This document shows, piece after piece, positions 1 to 12,064 of a stretch of 60,000 nucleotides of DNA. Source of the DNA: Bolinopsis microptera. Its lineage: Eukaryota; Ctenophora; Tentaculata; Lobata; Bolinopsidae. Each line of letters starts with the position of its first letter. Positions within the stretch are counted from its first letter, which is position 1. A program made the translations under genes and the position numbers. The stretch spans positions 10,098,635-10,158,634 of the forward strand of contig NC_087079.1 in NCBI RefSeq assembly GCF_026151205.1, given 5' to 3'. The notes beneath the pieces were generated by a model, which was not told the DNA's origin, did not search any database, and was given only the letters and a program-made list of their open reading frames with translations.

Positions 1-535
1 CGACTGCAAAATATAAATGCTTAATCGGATTCTTATAATATTTAATTACACTAACTTTTGAGCTATAAGACTCGCATTCTTAGACCTGTTATATATCTTT
101 TATTATCTGTTTATAATTATGAACCGTATTTAGCATAAAATAATTGTCGAAGATATAATAGCTTTTATGTTACATTTTTCTTTGTCGTAGAAATATTTGT
201 GATGCCTATTTTATAATTATTTTATTATAAGTAGCGCGAATAGCGTTAGCAAATTAGCGTAAAGATTTAGTGCCTCAAACAGAAGTCCGATAATATTAAT
301 ACAAGTGCAATTGAATTAAGCTGTCGTTTAGCATCTTTTGCACTTTGTTTGGAATGGAACTTTTAAGTTTTTGGCATTATACCAGAATTTATAGATATTT
401 TGATTTAAGCTGTTCGTTGCGTAGACTCCAACTAAGTTTTGAGCCAATTATGACGCCTAAAAACTGTTGATGTTCACTTTCCATTAATAGTTGTCCTTCT
501 ATACTGGTATTTATGTATCCTCCGGTGATCTGTTA
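1..535. other. non-coding AT-rich stretch
   Basis: I see no coding exon, RNA gene or recognisable element here. The stretch is AT-rich and has stops in all frames. It would be intron if the exon that follows belongs to a gene extending left of the window. Confidence 0.5.
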
Positions 536-557
536 GTGTCAACTCCTCTACACTGAG

Positions 558-722
558 GCCCTGGCAGACAGGATTGACGAAGACAACGCGGAGAAACACG
601 CCGACGTTCTCCGTATCTCTAAGGACCTCCTGTCTATGAACGGGACCAGATCAGAGCAGCTTCGAGGCCTTCACGCAGATAACCCTTCCGGAGTCCTGAA
701 GCCTCTTCTTAGATATGATTGA
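558..722 (+). CDS. 3'-terminal exon of an unrecognised protein
   Basis: An open frame much richer in GC than its surroundings ends in a TGA at 720-722. It encodes about 54 residues, starting ALADRIDEDNAEKHADVL, Asp/Glu-rich, and ending KPLLRYD. A pyrimidine-rich tract precedes an AG at 556-557. A second possible acceptor (AG at 534-535) would start the exon at 536 and add a few residues in the same frame. The base composition, the splice acceptor and the clean terminal stop support a real last exon. I do not recognise the family; the helical, charged composition gives no function. Everything upstream of the exon lies outside the window. Confidence 0.5.
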   Translation, partial: ALADRIDEDNAEKHADVLRISKDLLSMNGTRSEQLRGLHADNPSGVLKPLLRYD

Positions 723-789
723 TTCGTTACTTTTTTGATTTACAGTGTGTTTGTATTACAATATTAGCTTATACATTCCAGATTAGTTG

Positions 790-1390
790 AATTCCCAACC
801 TTATAGCCGGCTTATAACCACTTTTGATACCTAAACGGCTTATAGCCGGTTTCCCTGAATTTCTTATAGCCGGCTCCTGACTATCGTTCAGTACGATGTG
901 GTTGAATTAATATCTTATAGCCGGCTTATAACCACTTTTGATACCTAAACGGCTTATAGCCGGCTAATAGACGGCTTATAACCGGCTAATAGCCGGTTTC
1001 CCTGAATTTCTTATAGCCGGCTCCTGACTATCGTTCAGTACGATGTGGTTGAGTTAATATCTTATAGCCGGCTTATAGCCGGCTTATAGCCGGCTTATAA
1101 CCACTTTCGATACCTAAACGGCTAATAGCCGGCTAATAGCCGTTTTCGCTGAATTTCTTATAGCCGGCTCCTGACTATCGTTCAGTACGATGTGGTTGAG
1201 TTAATATCTTATAGCCGGCTTATAGCCGGCTTATAACCACTTTCAATACCAAAACGGCTAATAGCCGGCTTATAACCGGCTAATAGCCGTCGCTCAACAA
1301 CAAATGTAAGCGGCTATAAGCCGGCTATAAAAATTGTAGCCGGCTATAAGCCGGCTTATAGCCGGCTTATAACCGGCTTATAGCCGGTCG
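790..1390. repeat. GGCTTATAGCC satellite with higher-order repeat and orientation switch
   Basis: The 11-mer GGCTTATAGCC, itself close to palindromic, and its variants (GGCTTATAACC, GGCTAATAGCC) recur dozens of times. They are organised into a higher-order unit of roughly 150 bp that also holds a non-repetitive stretch containing TCGTTCAGTACGATGTGG. That marker appears three times, near 895, 1031 and 1180. Around 1310-1345 the motif is read as GGCTATAAGCC and then reverts, so the end of the array can fold into a hairpin. Confidence 0.85.
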
Positions 1391-1394
1391 GTGA

Positions 1395-1585
1395 TCTACC
1401 AATTTCCCTTGACGTGAACATATTATCGTCTCCGTTAATTGTTAGATATGACTCGAACCAAAACAGGCTGAGGCGCCCTTACACCAGTGTTCCAGCTTCT
1501 GAAGAAGTATCTCGCTGTCAACTAGATCAAATACCTTGGAAAAGTCTACAAGCATTATAATGCTTATTGACTGTTAAAAACACGA
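1395..1585 (-). pseudogene. LINE reverse transcriptase fragment
   Basis: On the minus strand the translation contains LVDFSKVFDLVD followed by SEILLQKLEHW, and after a short shift WFESYL. This is the RT region around the first catalytic aspartate (consensus D-x-S-K-A-F-D-x-V-D) of Jockey/CR1-type LINEs. Stops and a frame change interrupt it and nothing recognisable extends either side, so it is a dead fragment. It abuts the satellite array. Confidence 0.6.
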
Positions 1586-1589
1586 CCGA

Positions 1590-3160
1590 TTTTAACAGGC
1601 CCAACTCATGCAGGCGCTGATATAATCCAAATATTAAACTGATCTATCATTAGTGTCGACAGTTGACGCAGAAATTATTCCGTAAACCGTTAAACGATCA
1701 GCCTCTAGTTCATCTTACTATTAGTAGGTGCTGGTGCCAGTATTTATAGATATGCCAGTATTTGTTTTTGTTGTCAGCCAGTATTTTTGTTGTTGTTGGA
1801 CGTTCAGAAAATCGCTCTAACCTAATCTATCCTCTCAAAGGTTAGCTGACACGATACGATCATCGCAAAACGACCTCTAATTTGTCGGCCTGCTCGTTAC
1901 TAAAAGTCCTTGTTGATATTCCTATCACGATCAAAATCTTATTGGGGTTCCTGAGCTTGTACTTCTAATATGATCATAGCAGACGGTGTGGTAGTTATCA
2001 ATATCATTATTGATCCAGATCATAATCAGGTCATGCAACACATTAACGACTAAACGACTCATTGTTGGAGAGGGATGAATATGGAGTGAGGGTTCTGTAG
2101 GGAGCTGCTAATTTATTATTAAAGTGGGCAGTTGTATTGGTCTCCTAATTTAAATTACTATTGTGGTTAAACCATTAGTCAAGAAAATTACCGGAGATAA
2201 CACAGACGTCGACATACATGTAATGCTCGGTAGTTATAATTTCGCCGTTGGGGGGTTCTAATCGTCTTATCGTCTGGTAGATTCTGAGATAGCAGTTGAG
2301 GTCCGTGAGCGAAGTCGATATAATTATGACTATGATGATTGATGTACGAGTGGGCGGGAACACCATCGTATCGGCAGGCACGTAGACAGGGGGGGGGGGG
2401 GGCTAGGGGGGCGGCAGCCCCCCCGGAAAAAATCGAACCCCAGAAAAAATATAAGCCCCCTAGTCCCCATGGTCGCCTGGTAACTGGGCTGTGTTTATGA
2501 CTGCAGTCAGTCAAAGATTTGAACTGTGGATTATAGTAAATATCTGTCATAAAGTAAATATCTGTCATAAAATCTGTCATAAAATCCAAGCAAACATTCT
2601 AGAAGACTTCTATAAATAGTCAATAGTGTCCCCTAGACCGTAGGAAATGTAAAAATCTTAAGACGATGAGGCCTGAGTAAGTCGTAAATTCTGATTGGAG
2701 AATGCAGATTGCTGTTGTGAAGTTACCAAATTTACGTGAGTACTTGATTCTTTTCAATCCCAGTTTATTGCTGTCCTACAATTTTCTTTAGTGCCAAATG
2801 TCGTCTAAAACACCCTGTTTCGCAAAAAAATTCCGGGCAGTCCGTTAATTATCTTTTTAAAGAAGCGTTGAGATGTGGAGTAGGTTATTAACAAGTTAAA
2901 ATAAATATTCTACCTTTCTTATTGCTACCTATTTCATTTTTCTGCTCAGCAGCCGCCCGAATTATTGCTTAAAATTTGATAAATTTTTTGCAGGAACGGC
3001 ATCATACAATGTACAATTGTCTTCTGTATATTTTTACTGTTACAAACGCTAAGTGGTGTTGCAGTGAGCACTATACCGACCCGAGCTCGAGGCGTACTGG
3101 TCCTAAAACAAGCCTTGATAGATGATTCGCCACCCCAATGCCCTTGTTTAGGTCATGTTA
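1590..3160. other. non-coding; contains a G-run hairpin element at about 2389-2467
   Basis: No convincing exon. A run of 14 G (2389-2402) is followed by CTAGGGGGG, a C-rich stretch, and near 2456-2467 by CCCCCTAGTCCCC. The left part can pair with the right part. This resembles the G/C-tipped insertions elsewhere in the window, but no target-site duplication is obvious. Confidence 0.4.
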
Positions 3161-3174
3161 AGGCAGCACGATAA

Positions 3175-3176
<2 letters not shown>

Positions 3177-3224
<48 letters not shown>

Positions 3225-3640
3225 TGTTTGTGTTTGTGTCTGTGTCTGTGTTTGTGTTTGTGTTTGTGTCTGTGTCTGTGTCTATGTCTGTGTTTGTGTC
3301 TGTGTTTGTGTTTGTGTTTGTGTCTGTGTCTGTGTCTGTGTCTGTGTTTGTGTTTGTGTTTGTGTCTGTGTCTGTGTCTGTGTCTGTGTCTGTGTCTGTG
3401 TCTGTGTCTGTGTTTGTGTCTGTGTTTGTGTTTGTGTTTGTGTTTTTGTTTTTGTTTGTGTTTGTGTTTGTGTTTGTGTCTGTGTCTGTGTCTGTGTCTG
3501 TGTCTGTGTCTGTGTCTGTGTCTGTGTCTGTGTCTGTGTCTGTGTCTGTGTCTGTGTCTGTGTCTGTGTTTGTGTTTGTGTTTGTGTCTGTGTCTGTGTT
3601 TGTGTTTGTGTTTGTGTTTGTGTTTTTGTTTGTGTCATGA
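3177..3640. repeat. (GT)n and TGTGTC/TGTGTT microsatellite
   Basis: A pure GT dinucleotide tract (3177-3219) passes into about 420 bp of hexamers TGTGTC and TGTGTT with rare TTTTTG variants. It is open in several frames on both strands, but the predicted Val/Cys/Ser or Thr/Gln strings are repeat artefacts, not genes. Confidence 0.97.
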
Positions 3641-5703
3641 TGATATTGATATTGTTAGTCCCAGTATCATTTTGGCTACATCTGGTTCATATGCGTATAT
3701 AATCTTATCGGGTTCCTTATTAAACTGAATCTAAATATTTGGTCTTTGGGGCTCGTTGTAGCAGCAACAATCATTGGTTAGTTGTGTTTAGCAATGTGTA
3801 ACCCGGTATTTAAGGTTACTAGCAGGAACCCGTCTAACCCTAAAGTGGTGTCAAGACTCGAGAGACTAAAATGATTATTACCTATTTAATTCGCGTTTTT
3901 GACACCACTTGGGAGTCCAAATTTTGGGCACTAAAATTATTATTCCTTGGCCAATTTTTTATTTTTTCATGCTGATTTGAAGGCCATTAAAGCATTTGAC
4001 CCAGTCAAAAAAGTTTCAGTTGTATATCTTTTACGGTTTTTGCGGAAAGTTGCGTTAAAGTTGATGCCGTGGTGTCAGTAAAATGGCACGGATATATACA
4101 TACATATATATCGTCTCGCTTTATATATAGTAAGATATCCATTGAAGCTGTTGATTTAATCAGTTTTTGTTTCCTATATCGAGTAACTTGTCGTTACATA
4201 TCTTTTTGAGAAGGGATTTGCCTTGACAGGATGCTGTGTATGAAGATCATTATTTAATTTAATTTATTAAATTAACTTATTTTAATTGCAGGTGGTAGAC
4301 TCCAAAATCCAATTGAAGCTGTTAAACTTACCCGGTACCTTGTATAGAGGGCATACCGCAGTTTCTGTCAAGAATCAAGTTTGCGACCATTTGCATTTTT
4401 ACCACCTGTCAATGGTCACACTCACATGCGAACAGACAACAGTCTGAACGAACGCCAAGACATTGAAATTTAATAGACATTAGACAATGAACTTAATTAA
4501 TTCGTGCAAGTGCATTAAGATTATAATTAAGTTCATTATGATTGTAATTAAGATTGTATTTTGTAATTAGGGAGCGCTTGTCGCTTGTGCCTGATATGAC
4601 CTTTACATTAAGTCTGTTATTGTGCTGCGTTATTATAGTATGGAGTATGGTGTATAAATTATTTAAGATAACTTATGCGCCATAAATTGTGTATTAGCTC
4701 CCAGGACATACATGGGTATCTGTCAAGACTCTGTCAAGACTCTGTCAAGACTAAAAGCTGATGGGGGAGGGGGGATGAACCAGCACAGCTGTGAAATCAT
4801 TGGACACCTGAATGTTTAAAGTATCTCCAGAGGTTCTTAGTTGTCGGAGCTGATTGGATTTCCCAAGCTAGCATGTTAATTAGTTAACTAGGTAAAATTG
4901 ACAGGTTCTTAGTTGTGCGTCAGCCGTTTTAATGCGTAGATTCTGACATATCAAAAATGTCCAGAACATAACATAGCGATGATCTGAATAAATTGAATCG
5001 TTGACAATTTGCACACACATACGATTGTCGTACCGCTAAATTGGCATGTCACAAATTGTTTAGATAGGTAATGTCGAATGCATATGTTATCAGTCACAAT
5101 TATACTTAATGACCTATGATTTAATTGGTCTGCGGAGCAATTTTCACTCAAGGCACTTCATTGATCAAACACAACACATGAATATTTCATATTATTTCTG
5201 TCCGATTGATTGACTGATTAATTGAGGAGCAATAACCGGAAGCACTGAAACAGTACTCGGTGCTAACCAATGATCTTCATCATATGCCTATCACATAGTA
5301 ATTCTTGAGTCGTGTAACTTTGTAAATGACATTTCTGTCATTCGAGAAATCTGTTGCATAACTATAGTGACCGATCTTTAGATTGAAATTGCTTATTTTG
5401 TAATTGTTTAGCAATTGTTTAAAACCATTTGGTTAATTTTGCATTCTTGAAAAAACAGCTAAATTTATTCAAGAATGTAAAATCAATATCGAATCTATTA
5501 AGCTCGATTCGATAATTTTGAGACTATTGTAAACTTAAAGACTTCGATTAAAACCAATTATAAACTAGTATACTAAATGTGTGAGTAAAGATATATTATA
5601 AGCTACGTCAGTGAGCACCTCGTGAAATAAAAATGTTGTTAAATAACAGATTGTTTCCAATTATATAGTTTATAAACATAGAAATATATTGAAGTAAACT
5701 TAC
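3641..5703. other. non-coding, no recognised gene
   Basis: AT-rich sequence with no exon I can support. A short open stretch after an AG at 4290 is preceded by a fair acceptor but has no recognisable protein content. Simple repeats are minor. Confidence 0.45.
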
Positions 5704-5919
5704 GGCGAATTCGGTCGGATTAGTTGCCCCCTTGAGTTGTTGCCGCAATTTGACATCTGCCAGCAGAGTCGAATATGTTCGAGAAACTTCGATTGCACAC
5801 TTGATCTTTTTCTCTTTAAGAGGGCTCAACACCAGGGCGATAAAATGGATCTCCTCTGCTCCGGGACCCAGGTTAATAGTGTTGTGGAGCAAACACATAA
5901 CCACGTGATTCTCTGTGAC
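5704..5919 (-). CDS. internal exon, SLC4A11-like transporter cytoplasmic domain
   Basis: A 216-nt open exon ends at a consensus donor (GTAAGT read from 5703 down to 5698) and begins after AG at 5921-5920. An alternative acceptor would begin it at 5929. The translation includes FIALVLSPLKEKKIKCAIEV, then SRTYSTLLADVKLRQQL, ending near NPTEFA. This matches the N-terminal cytoplasmic domain of SLC4 bicarbonate/borate transporters, where the pattern is FVxLVLxPxKEKGTKxAxExxRTFATMxSDxxFRQxL; the K-E-K and R-T spacing is closest to SLC4A11. That domain lies upstream of the membrane part, so the transmembrane exons should lie further left. I could not find them in the window. The assignment rests on motif memory only. 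Confidence 0.6.
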
Positions 5920-6511
5920 CTCATTGCTGCTACACAAGATTGTAATTATATTTAATTGATTAGTTAATTGAGTAATTTTTATTCAATATTTCTACATAAT
6001 TGAGACCATAAATTTTTTTGATAGATAAATGTCCAATTTACATGCTCATCACAGAAGTAAAGATTAATATCAACTGATATTTACAACATATTAGTTAGAG
6101 GCGGTCCGTGTAGGCCTTACACTGTGCTTTCAGCAATACTCATATAATAAAAACTAATAACTGATAATCCCTCATATGAAATAACATTTTCTTTAAAATG
6201 CTGCAATTCACGGCTACTAAGAATCTTATCTAAATAATTAAATCCTGCGACTTTGCGAGTGAAATTGTCTTTCATAAATAATAATAATATAATAAATCAA
6301 AACTCGTCCACTGATCTCTAGACTCTAACCAAGATTATTTTTCTCCAAATTCACCAATGATAATAATACAAGGATTCACATAAATATTCTGGCTGCTACG
6401 AGTGGAATAGTTTGTGAAAGATTCCTCCTGAAATACGATGATATAATAAAGTTATTCATTGTTTGATGTATGACTATGGGCTCAACAGAGAGCTATTAAT
6501 TATTAAATTAA

Positions 6512-6721
6512 TCACAACGTCCCATGCCCGCAGCTATATTCAATATTTAAACATGAACAACCACGTTCAAATGAAAAATTACCGTGATGATGATGATGAT
6601 GATGATGATGGGTGACTTGCACTTTTTGGTGCTTTTTTATTTTAGGTACTGTATTTCCTGTTGCATCAATGATGGGTAGCACTATTACCAAGAGAAGTAG
6701 CAGGAGGTATATCGTTTTCAT
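6512..6721 (-). CDS. possible small secreted His-rich peptide or first exon
   Basis: Reading leftward from an ATG at 6721, the first about 20 residues form a textbook signal peptide (MKTIYLLLLLLVIVLPIIDA). A basic stretch and nine consecutive histidines follow, encoded by a (CAT)n trinucleotide run at about 6583-6611. The reading continues with a few cysteines to a stop at 6512. A GT just after the His run (CACGGTAATT) could be a splice donor, so the Cys-containing tail may be intron. It is either a short secreted metal-binding-like peptide or the first exon of a larger secreted protein. No homologue is recognised. Confidence 0.35.
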   Translation of the reverse strand: MKTIYLLLLLLVIVLPIIDATGNTVPKIKKHQKVQVTHHHHHHHHHGNFSFERGCSCLNIEYSCGHGTL

Positions 6722-6785
6722 TTCTTGCCTGTACTAGTTAATTTATTTTAATTTATAGGATGGTGTGTGACTGTAACGGGTCCGC

Positions 6786-9700
6786 ATGACTGCAAAAGTC
6801 AGTACGTTTAACGCCTCGAGGAAGATCGCAGGATTCCTAGTCTACGCTACTCTTTTCATCATGGCTACGACACTCAATTTTGGGACATGGAATGTTTGCG
6901 GTCTATCGACCACATACAGGCAACACTTCGTTGCAGAGGACATTGACAGATATAACTTAGACATTTTAGCACTTCAGGAGACCAAGACACGTGAATACTT
7001 GGAAACAACACTCCCCGGACATCATCGATTGTTTTTGTTTGATCAGAGACACGATAGACACGGTGGACTTGGGTTTATTGTTAACAAGCGTTTTTTGGAA
7101 TGTATAGTATCTCATCATCAGATCAGTGACAGAGTTGTTTATATGGACTTTAAATTAAGTGCTAAAAGGGTGGATCAACCACCTTGTCATATCAGAATTG
7201 TTAATTGTTACAGCCCTACGAATCCCAAATCAGTTCAGAATCCCCGATTAGCGACCCAATTTTATGATGAGCTACTCGAGGCTATCAGTGTTCCTGCTAG
7301 ATTTGAAGTATGGATGTTAGGTGACTTTAATGCCAAACTTGGCAAAAGAAGCCCTGTTGATGTAGAAAATGGTTTACAAGTGAATATTGGTAGACATGGT
7401 GTTGGGAGGAGGAATGAAAACGGTGAAAGGTTGCTACACTTTCTCACTGCTAATGGCCTGTTTGCTGCCAACACTTCATTCTCCCATAGCAGCAGACACA
7501 TTACCACACGGACTGGTTGGGTTCGGGATCGAGCAACCTGGAAAAGTAAATCTTATTTCCAACAGATTGACTTCATACTCTGCAAGTCCAGAAGCAAGGC
7601 ACTGCTAACTGATGCCAGGTCATATGCAGGTACAAAGCACCGCAGTGACCACAAACTTGTTGTTGCCAAGGCAGATTTTTCGCAGCGCTTCAATTTGTAC
7701 AGGGAGAGCAGAGCATTTCAGAAGAGTTATAACACAACAACCTTGATTGGAAGCAAACAAGCTCAACAAGAATATCAGCAAGAACTTCATCAGAAACTTG
7801 AGCAAACTGTATCAGATCCTGACTTTACCTCCAACAACACGGAACAGCAATTTGATATGCTTTTTGGTGTAGTTAAAGAAGCTGCTGTTTCCACTGTGGG
7901 TTTTCGCGAGCCACAGCGAAAGAGGAATCATTCCTCTGACAGTCAAGTTGTTAGCATGTCTGAAGAAAGGAAACAACTTTTACAACAACTGAACAACAAC
8001 GAATACAGAGACAGGACAGCTCTCAGAGCTAAAATCAACAGGCTCTCTAATGACATTACTAAACGGTTGAAAACATTGAGAGTTGAGTTAGCAAACAGCC
8101 TAGCTGACTCTATAGCCACCATAGACGAAGGACGGAGAATGTTTGAAGCTGCTCGTCAACTATCAGGCAAACAGAAAACGGGTGCAGGCTCTGTGTCTGT
8201 TTTCAACACTGACAACCAACTGGTAGATAATGAACGAGACAAGGCTGAAATCATTCGCCAGTACTTTGAAGAACACTACACTGGACCTGACAGTGAACCA
8301 CCACTACAACCGTTCACAGGTAACCCTAGGCCCCTTCAAAACCCCATTACAGCGTTTGAAGTTGAGCTTGCGGCCAAGAAACTCAAGAACGGTAAAGCTG
8401 TTGGACCAGATGGGATCCCAAACGAGTTCCTCAAACACTCTCCTGAAATCTTTTATTCCACATTTGCACAACTTACTAATCGATCTTTTGAGCTCCATGA
8501 ACATGTACCTTCTTTCACAGAGGGATACCTTACTCCGCTCCAAAAACCTGGAAAGCCACTAGGCCCCCCTAAGAGTTTGCGCCCACTTTGCCTACTTAAC
8601 GGTACTAGAAAGATATTGTCCATGATAGTCTTAAAGCGCATCCAAAGGCAAGTATCTCAGTACACTGGTCCTTGGCAGAATGCCTATAAACCTGGCCATA
8701 GTTGTGCAAATATCGTTTGGACCCAGCGAATACTAGTATCAGTTGTCAAGGAAAAACGCTGGTCTCTTCATAAGATGGGCATTGACATGTCCTCTGCTTT
8801 TGATACCATAAAGAGGTCGGTATTACTTGACATTTTAGCTGATGCTGGTTGTAGTGAGGAGGGGGGGGGGGGGGCCAATGGCATAAAATGGCATAAAATG
8901 GCATAAAATGGAGACTTTTTCTATGGAGAAAATGGAAAAACCCATGAGTAATTCTCCATTTTCTCCATTTTATGCCATGAATTTTGTCTTCGAAATTTCA
9001 TCTTTAACACCATTTAACACCTAAATTGGACATCCTAACATGTTTATTTACGCTTACTAGGGGCGTAACAAGCTTATGAAAGCTCACAGTAGGCTACTAG
9101 ATGCTTATACTAGGTTAGTAGAGGCACACTTCAGGCAAACTCATAATTACTCAAGCCTAGTGTAAAGTTATTTCTACAGGCTACAGCAGGAGTGAGTAAT
9201 AGGGGAGAGTAATAGACACTGAGAAGTGAGACCTACATCCTCGACAGTCGAAACAAGCTCGCACTGCAAAGGGGAGGCCTGCCCTCCGAGATCGCATTAC
9301 CAGGGGGAAGCCTCGAGTCCAAATTTGTGTATCGAGGGGTAAGTGCAGACCTCGATAAACCGAAAAACCAAAAAAATATTTTCGGCTAACAACGAAGAGG
9401 GCAGCATGAAACGCGGAGAAAAGCGGTCCCCAGAAAAACCTTGAAAAATTTTGACTTAGAAAATTTTCGGCCCGAGTCATTCTCGATACGTACCTCTCGT
9501 ATCGAGAGCTCCCGATTCCGAGCTCGTGTTGCAAAGGGGAGGCCTGCCTTCCGAGATCGCATTACCAGGGGGAAGCCTTGAGTCCAAAATTGTGTACCGA
9601 GGGGTAATTTCTAAGTCAACATTTTTCAAAGTTTTTCTGAAAAACACTTTTCTCCACGTTTCATGCTACCTTGTTCATTTTAAGCCGAAAATATTTTTTC

Positions 9701-11210
9701 GGTCAAAACTTTTCAAATTTTTTCCGAAAACCGCCCCCCTCCACGCCTCATGCTACTCTGTTCACCATTTGCCGAAAATATTTTTTCGAAGTCCACACCC
9801 TCCCCCCGATACACAACCCCGGACTCGAGGCAATGCGATCTCGGAAGGCAGGCCTCCCCTTTGCAACACGAGCTCGGAATCGGGAGCTCTCGATACGGGA
9901 GGTACGTATCGTAAATGACTCGGACCGAACATTTTCTAAGTCAACATTTTTCAAAGTTTTTCTGAAAACCACTTTTCTCCATGTTTCATGATTCTCTGTT
10001 CATTATTGGCCGAAAATATCTTTTTTTAAAATAATTTTTCTCGAAATTCTAAATTTTTCAGGTTTTCAATGGCATAAAATGGCATAAAATGGAGACTATT
10101 TCTATGGAGAAAATGGAAAAACCCATGAGTAATTCTCCACTTTCTCCATTTATGCCATTGGCCCCCCCCCCCCCCCCCCCCCCCAGTGAGGATGACATTC
10201 GACTGGTAAGGTATTTGCTCGCAAATACTAAACTGAAGATCAAAGTGAACTCAACAATATCGGGAGAGTTTATTGTCACGATTGGAGCTTTTCAAGGCGA
10301 CAGTTTGTCTGGAAACTTGTTCACTCTATATCTGGCAGCAGCACTTTACCACCTGCGTGCTGTTATGTCCTATCTAAGACCTAACCCTCCCATAGCTGAG
10401 AATCTATTACCCCTCGAGTGGGAGTACGCAGATGATGTTGATTTTACTGATGAGGATAAAAGCAATTTGGAGTCTTTGTTGCCAATATGTAAAGAGATAT
10501 TGGAAGAGTGGAATCTTTTTGTCAATGAGTCAAAAACCGAGTTCACCCATTTCTATCTGGCCGGCAAGATCGAGGTTGATAACAAAGGAGAAACACTCAG
10601 AGGTAGAGAACCTTGGAGGTCATCTATCTCTTTAGGCTCTAAGTTGTGTAGCATCGAAGATGTCAAGAGACGATGTATACTTGCTAACATTGCTTTTCAG
10701 AACTACAAAAAAGTCTGGGAACAATGTAGACGTATACCCTTGAAGATTCGACTCAAGATATATGAAGCACAAGTTGTTTCAATACTGATGTATAATTGCA
10801 ACAGTTGGGCAACATCTAAACAACTCCTTCAAAAACTTGATGTCTGCCACAGGAATCATCTCCGTACGATCATCGGCATGACCTACCCTAATGTCATACG
10901 AAATGTGACTCTATACAAACGCTGCGAAGTTGTACCACTAAGTGAGCGTGTTGCTCGTGCACGGTGGAGAATGCTCGGTCACATCCTCCGCAGTGATAAT
11001 AACTCACCTGCCCAGCTTGCCTTACATTTTGCTGTAGAGAGTCAGAGTTTGATGAGAGGTAGAGTCGGACGACACCAGTCAAACTTGTTAAAAACTATTT
11101 TGAACGATTTAAGTGATAGAAACTTTAGACTTGTAAATACAGACGATTTATACCATTTAAGATTTTTAGCGACAAATAGAAAAGCATGGAGAGAGTTAAG
11201 CATGATTTAG
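6786..11210 (+). pseudogene. LINE ORF: AP-like endonuclease + reverse transcriptase, split by an insertion
   Basis: The left part (6786-8860) encodes an exonuclease-endonuclease-phosphatase domain, with start FGTWNVCGL, catalytic Glu in LQETK, GDFNAK, and SDHKL near 7650. It then runs into an RT (GKAVGPDGIP, LRPLCLLNGTRK, and IDMSSAFDTI with the first catalytic Asp). The right part (10193-11210) resumes with FQGDSLSG, the catalytic box YADD at 10425-10436, and a C-terminal region with RWRMLGHILR. A 1324-bp element plus one 8-bp target duplication sits between them. The flanks join in frame across it, and no other stop is visible, so the insertion is recent and is the only obvious lesion. The clade is uncertain (RTE-like or another EEP-type LINE). 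The 3' end is a short AT-rich (ATAAT)-like tail near 11285-11315. The element lies upstream of the first visible pyruvate carboxylase exon, probably in an intron. Confidence 0.85.
8861..10184. mobile_element. G/C-tipped transposon-like insertion with 8-bp target duplication
   Basis: The element starts with 14 G then CCAATGGCATAAA. It ends with the inverse of that sequence followed by 23 C, giving terminal inverted repeats. AGTGAGGA is duplicated on both sides (8853-8860 and 10185-10192). Each end also holds a subterminal hairpin of about 90 bp, built from GGCATAAAATGG repeats on one arm and CTCCATTTTATGCC on the other. The interior has direct repeats (about 9258-9320 and 9523-9583) and an inverted copy (about 9820-9915). 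I see no transposase ORF, so it is non-autonomous. An 8-bp duplication is typical of hAT elements, but the termini are not the usual hAT CAGNG type. Confidence 0.85.
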
Positions 11211-11315
11211 TTTATTCTGTGTTATTTTTCTCTTGGTGACTTATCAGGTCATCAAGATGTTCTTTATGTTCTATTTTTGATTTGAATAAAGTTATATAAT
11301 AATAAATATAATACT

Positions 11316-12064
11316 AGTTAATTAGAGATCTTTTTGAATCAATAAAAACTCAGAGGTTTGCACACTACAGTTATCATAAAATCAGGAATTTAATTCTTTG
11401 ATAGAGAACTGATAAGATTGTCCGGCTTGGAAAACTGCGAAAGGTTAGCCGAAAAATCTCGAAACAAAATATCGAACATCATATCAAACATCATAGCTAA
11501 TAGTCAAAGGCAGGAATTTTCTGAACAACTTTTTATACATGGTTCGCAAGATAGAAAATTTGAAAACCACTAATTCTAATCAGTGTTATTTAGCAGTACG
11601 AAACTTATTTTCCGGCCACTAAAAGTTAATAAATAGAGTTCAATCCCACACCAGCATTGGCTATTAACGCGTCACGTGACAGAAGTTATGCGATCTGATT
11701 GGGCAATATACTCATCAGTATTCAGTATTATCACTGACTTTAGTTCTTTTGTTTTGAAAGATTCTTTACAATCTGTCATTACATCAGGTCTTTAGTTATT
11801 AGCGATAGCACTGGTATTAGACTCTGTGTATTGTGCTTCTCTGGACACTAACTTGAGAATCCTTTCAATGCCATGTCATTGTCTTCTCAGTCTCTCACTA
11901 ATTAATTTCAGTAATTATCAAGCGATTGTTTATCTGGAGACTGGATTTATACTTCTACAATCTACAGCTAATATCTTTAGATCTTGAGTCTCGACTACTA
12001 AATTTGACGTTACGTGTTGATTTAGAATTAAGAATGTATGATAAACACAAAGACTCTTTATCAG
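11316..12064. other. intron or 5' region before the visible pyruvate carboxylase exons
   Basis: I see no coding exon here. The carboxyltransferase-domain exon that should precede 12065 was not found here or elsewhere to the left in the window. A TCACGTGA palindrome lies at 11672-11679. Confidence 0.4.

Noticed and set aside
3155-3728. Long open frames of Val/Cys/Ser/Thr/Gln repeats
   Set aside because: They are translations of a GT-rich microsatellite, open on both strands, with no start context or homologous content.
4290-4455. Open stretch after an AG as a candidate pyruvate carboxylase exon
   Set aside because: The translation has no similarity to the carboxyltransferase region expected upstream of 12065.
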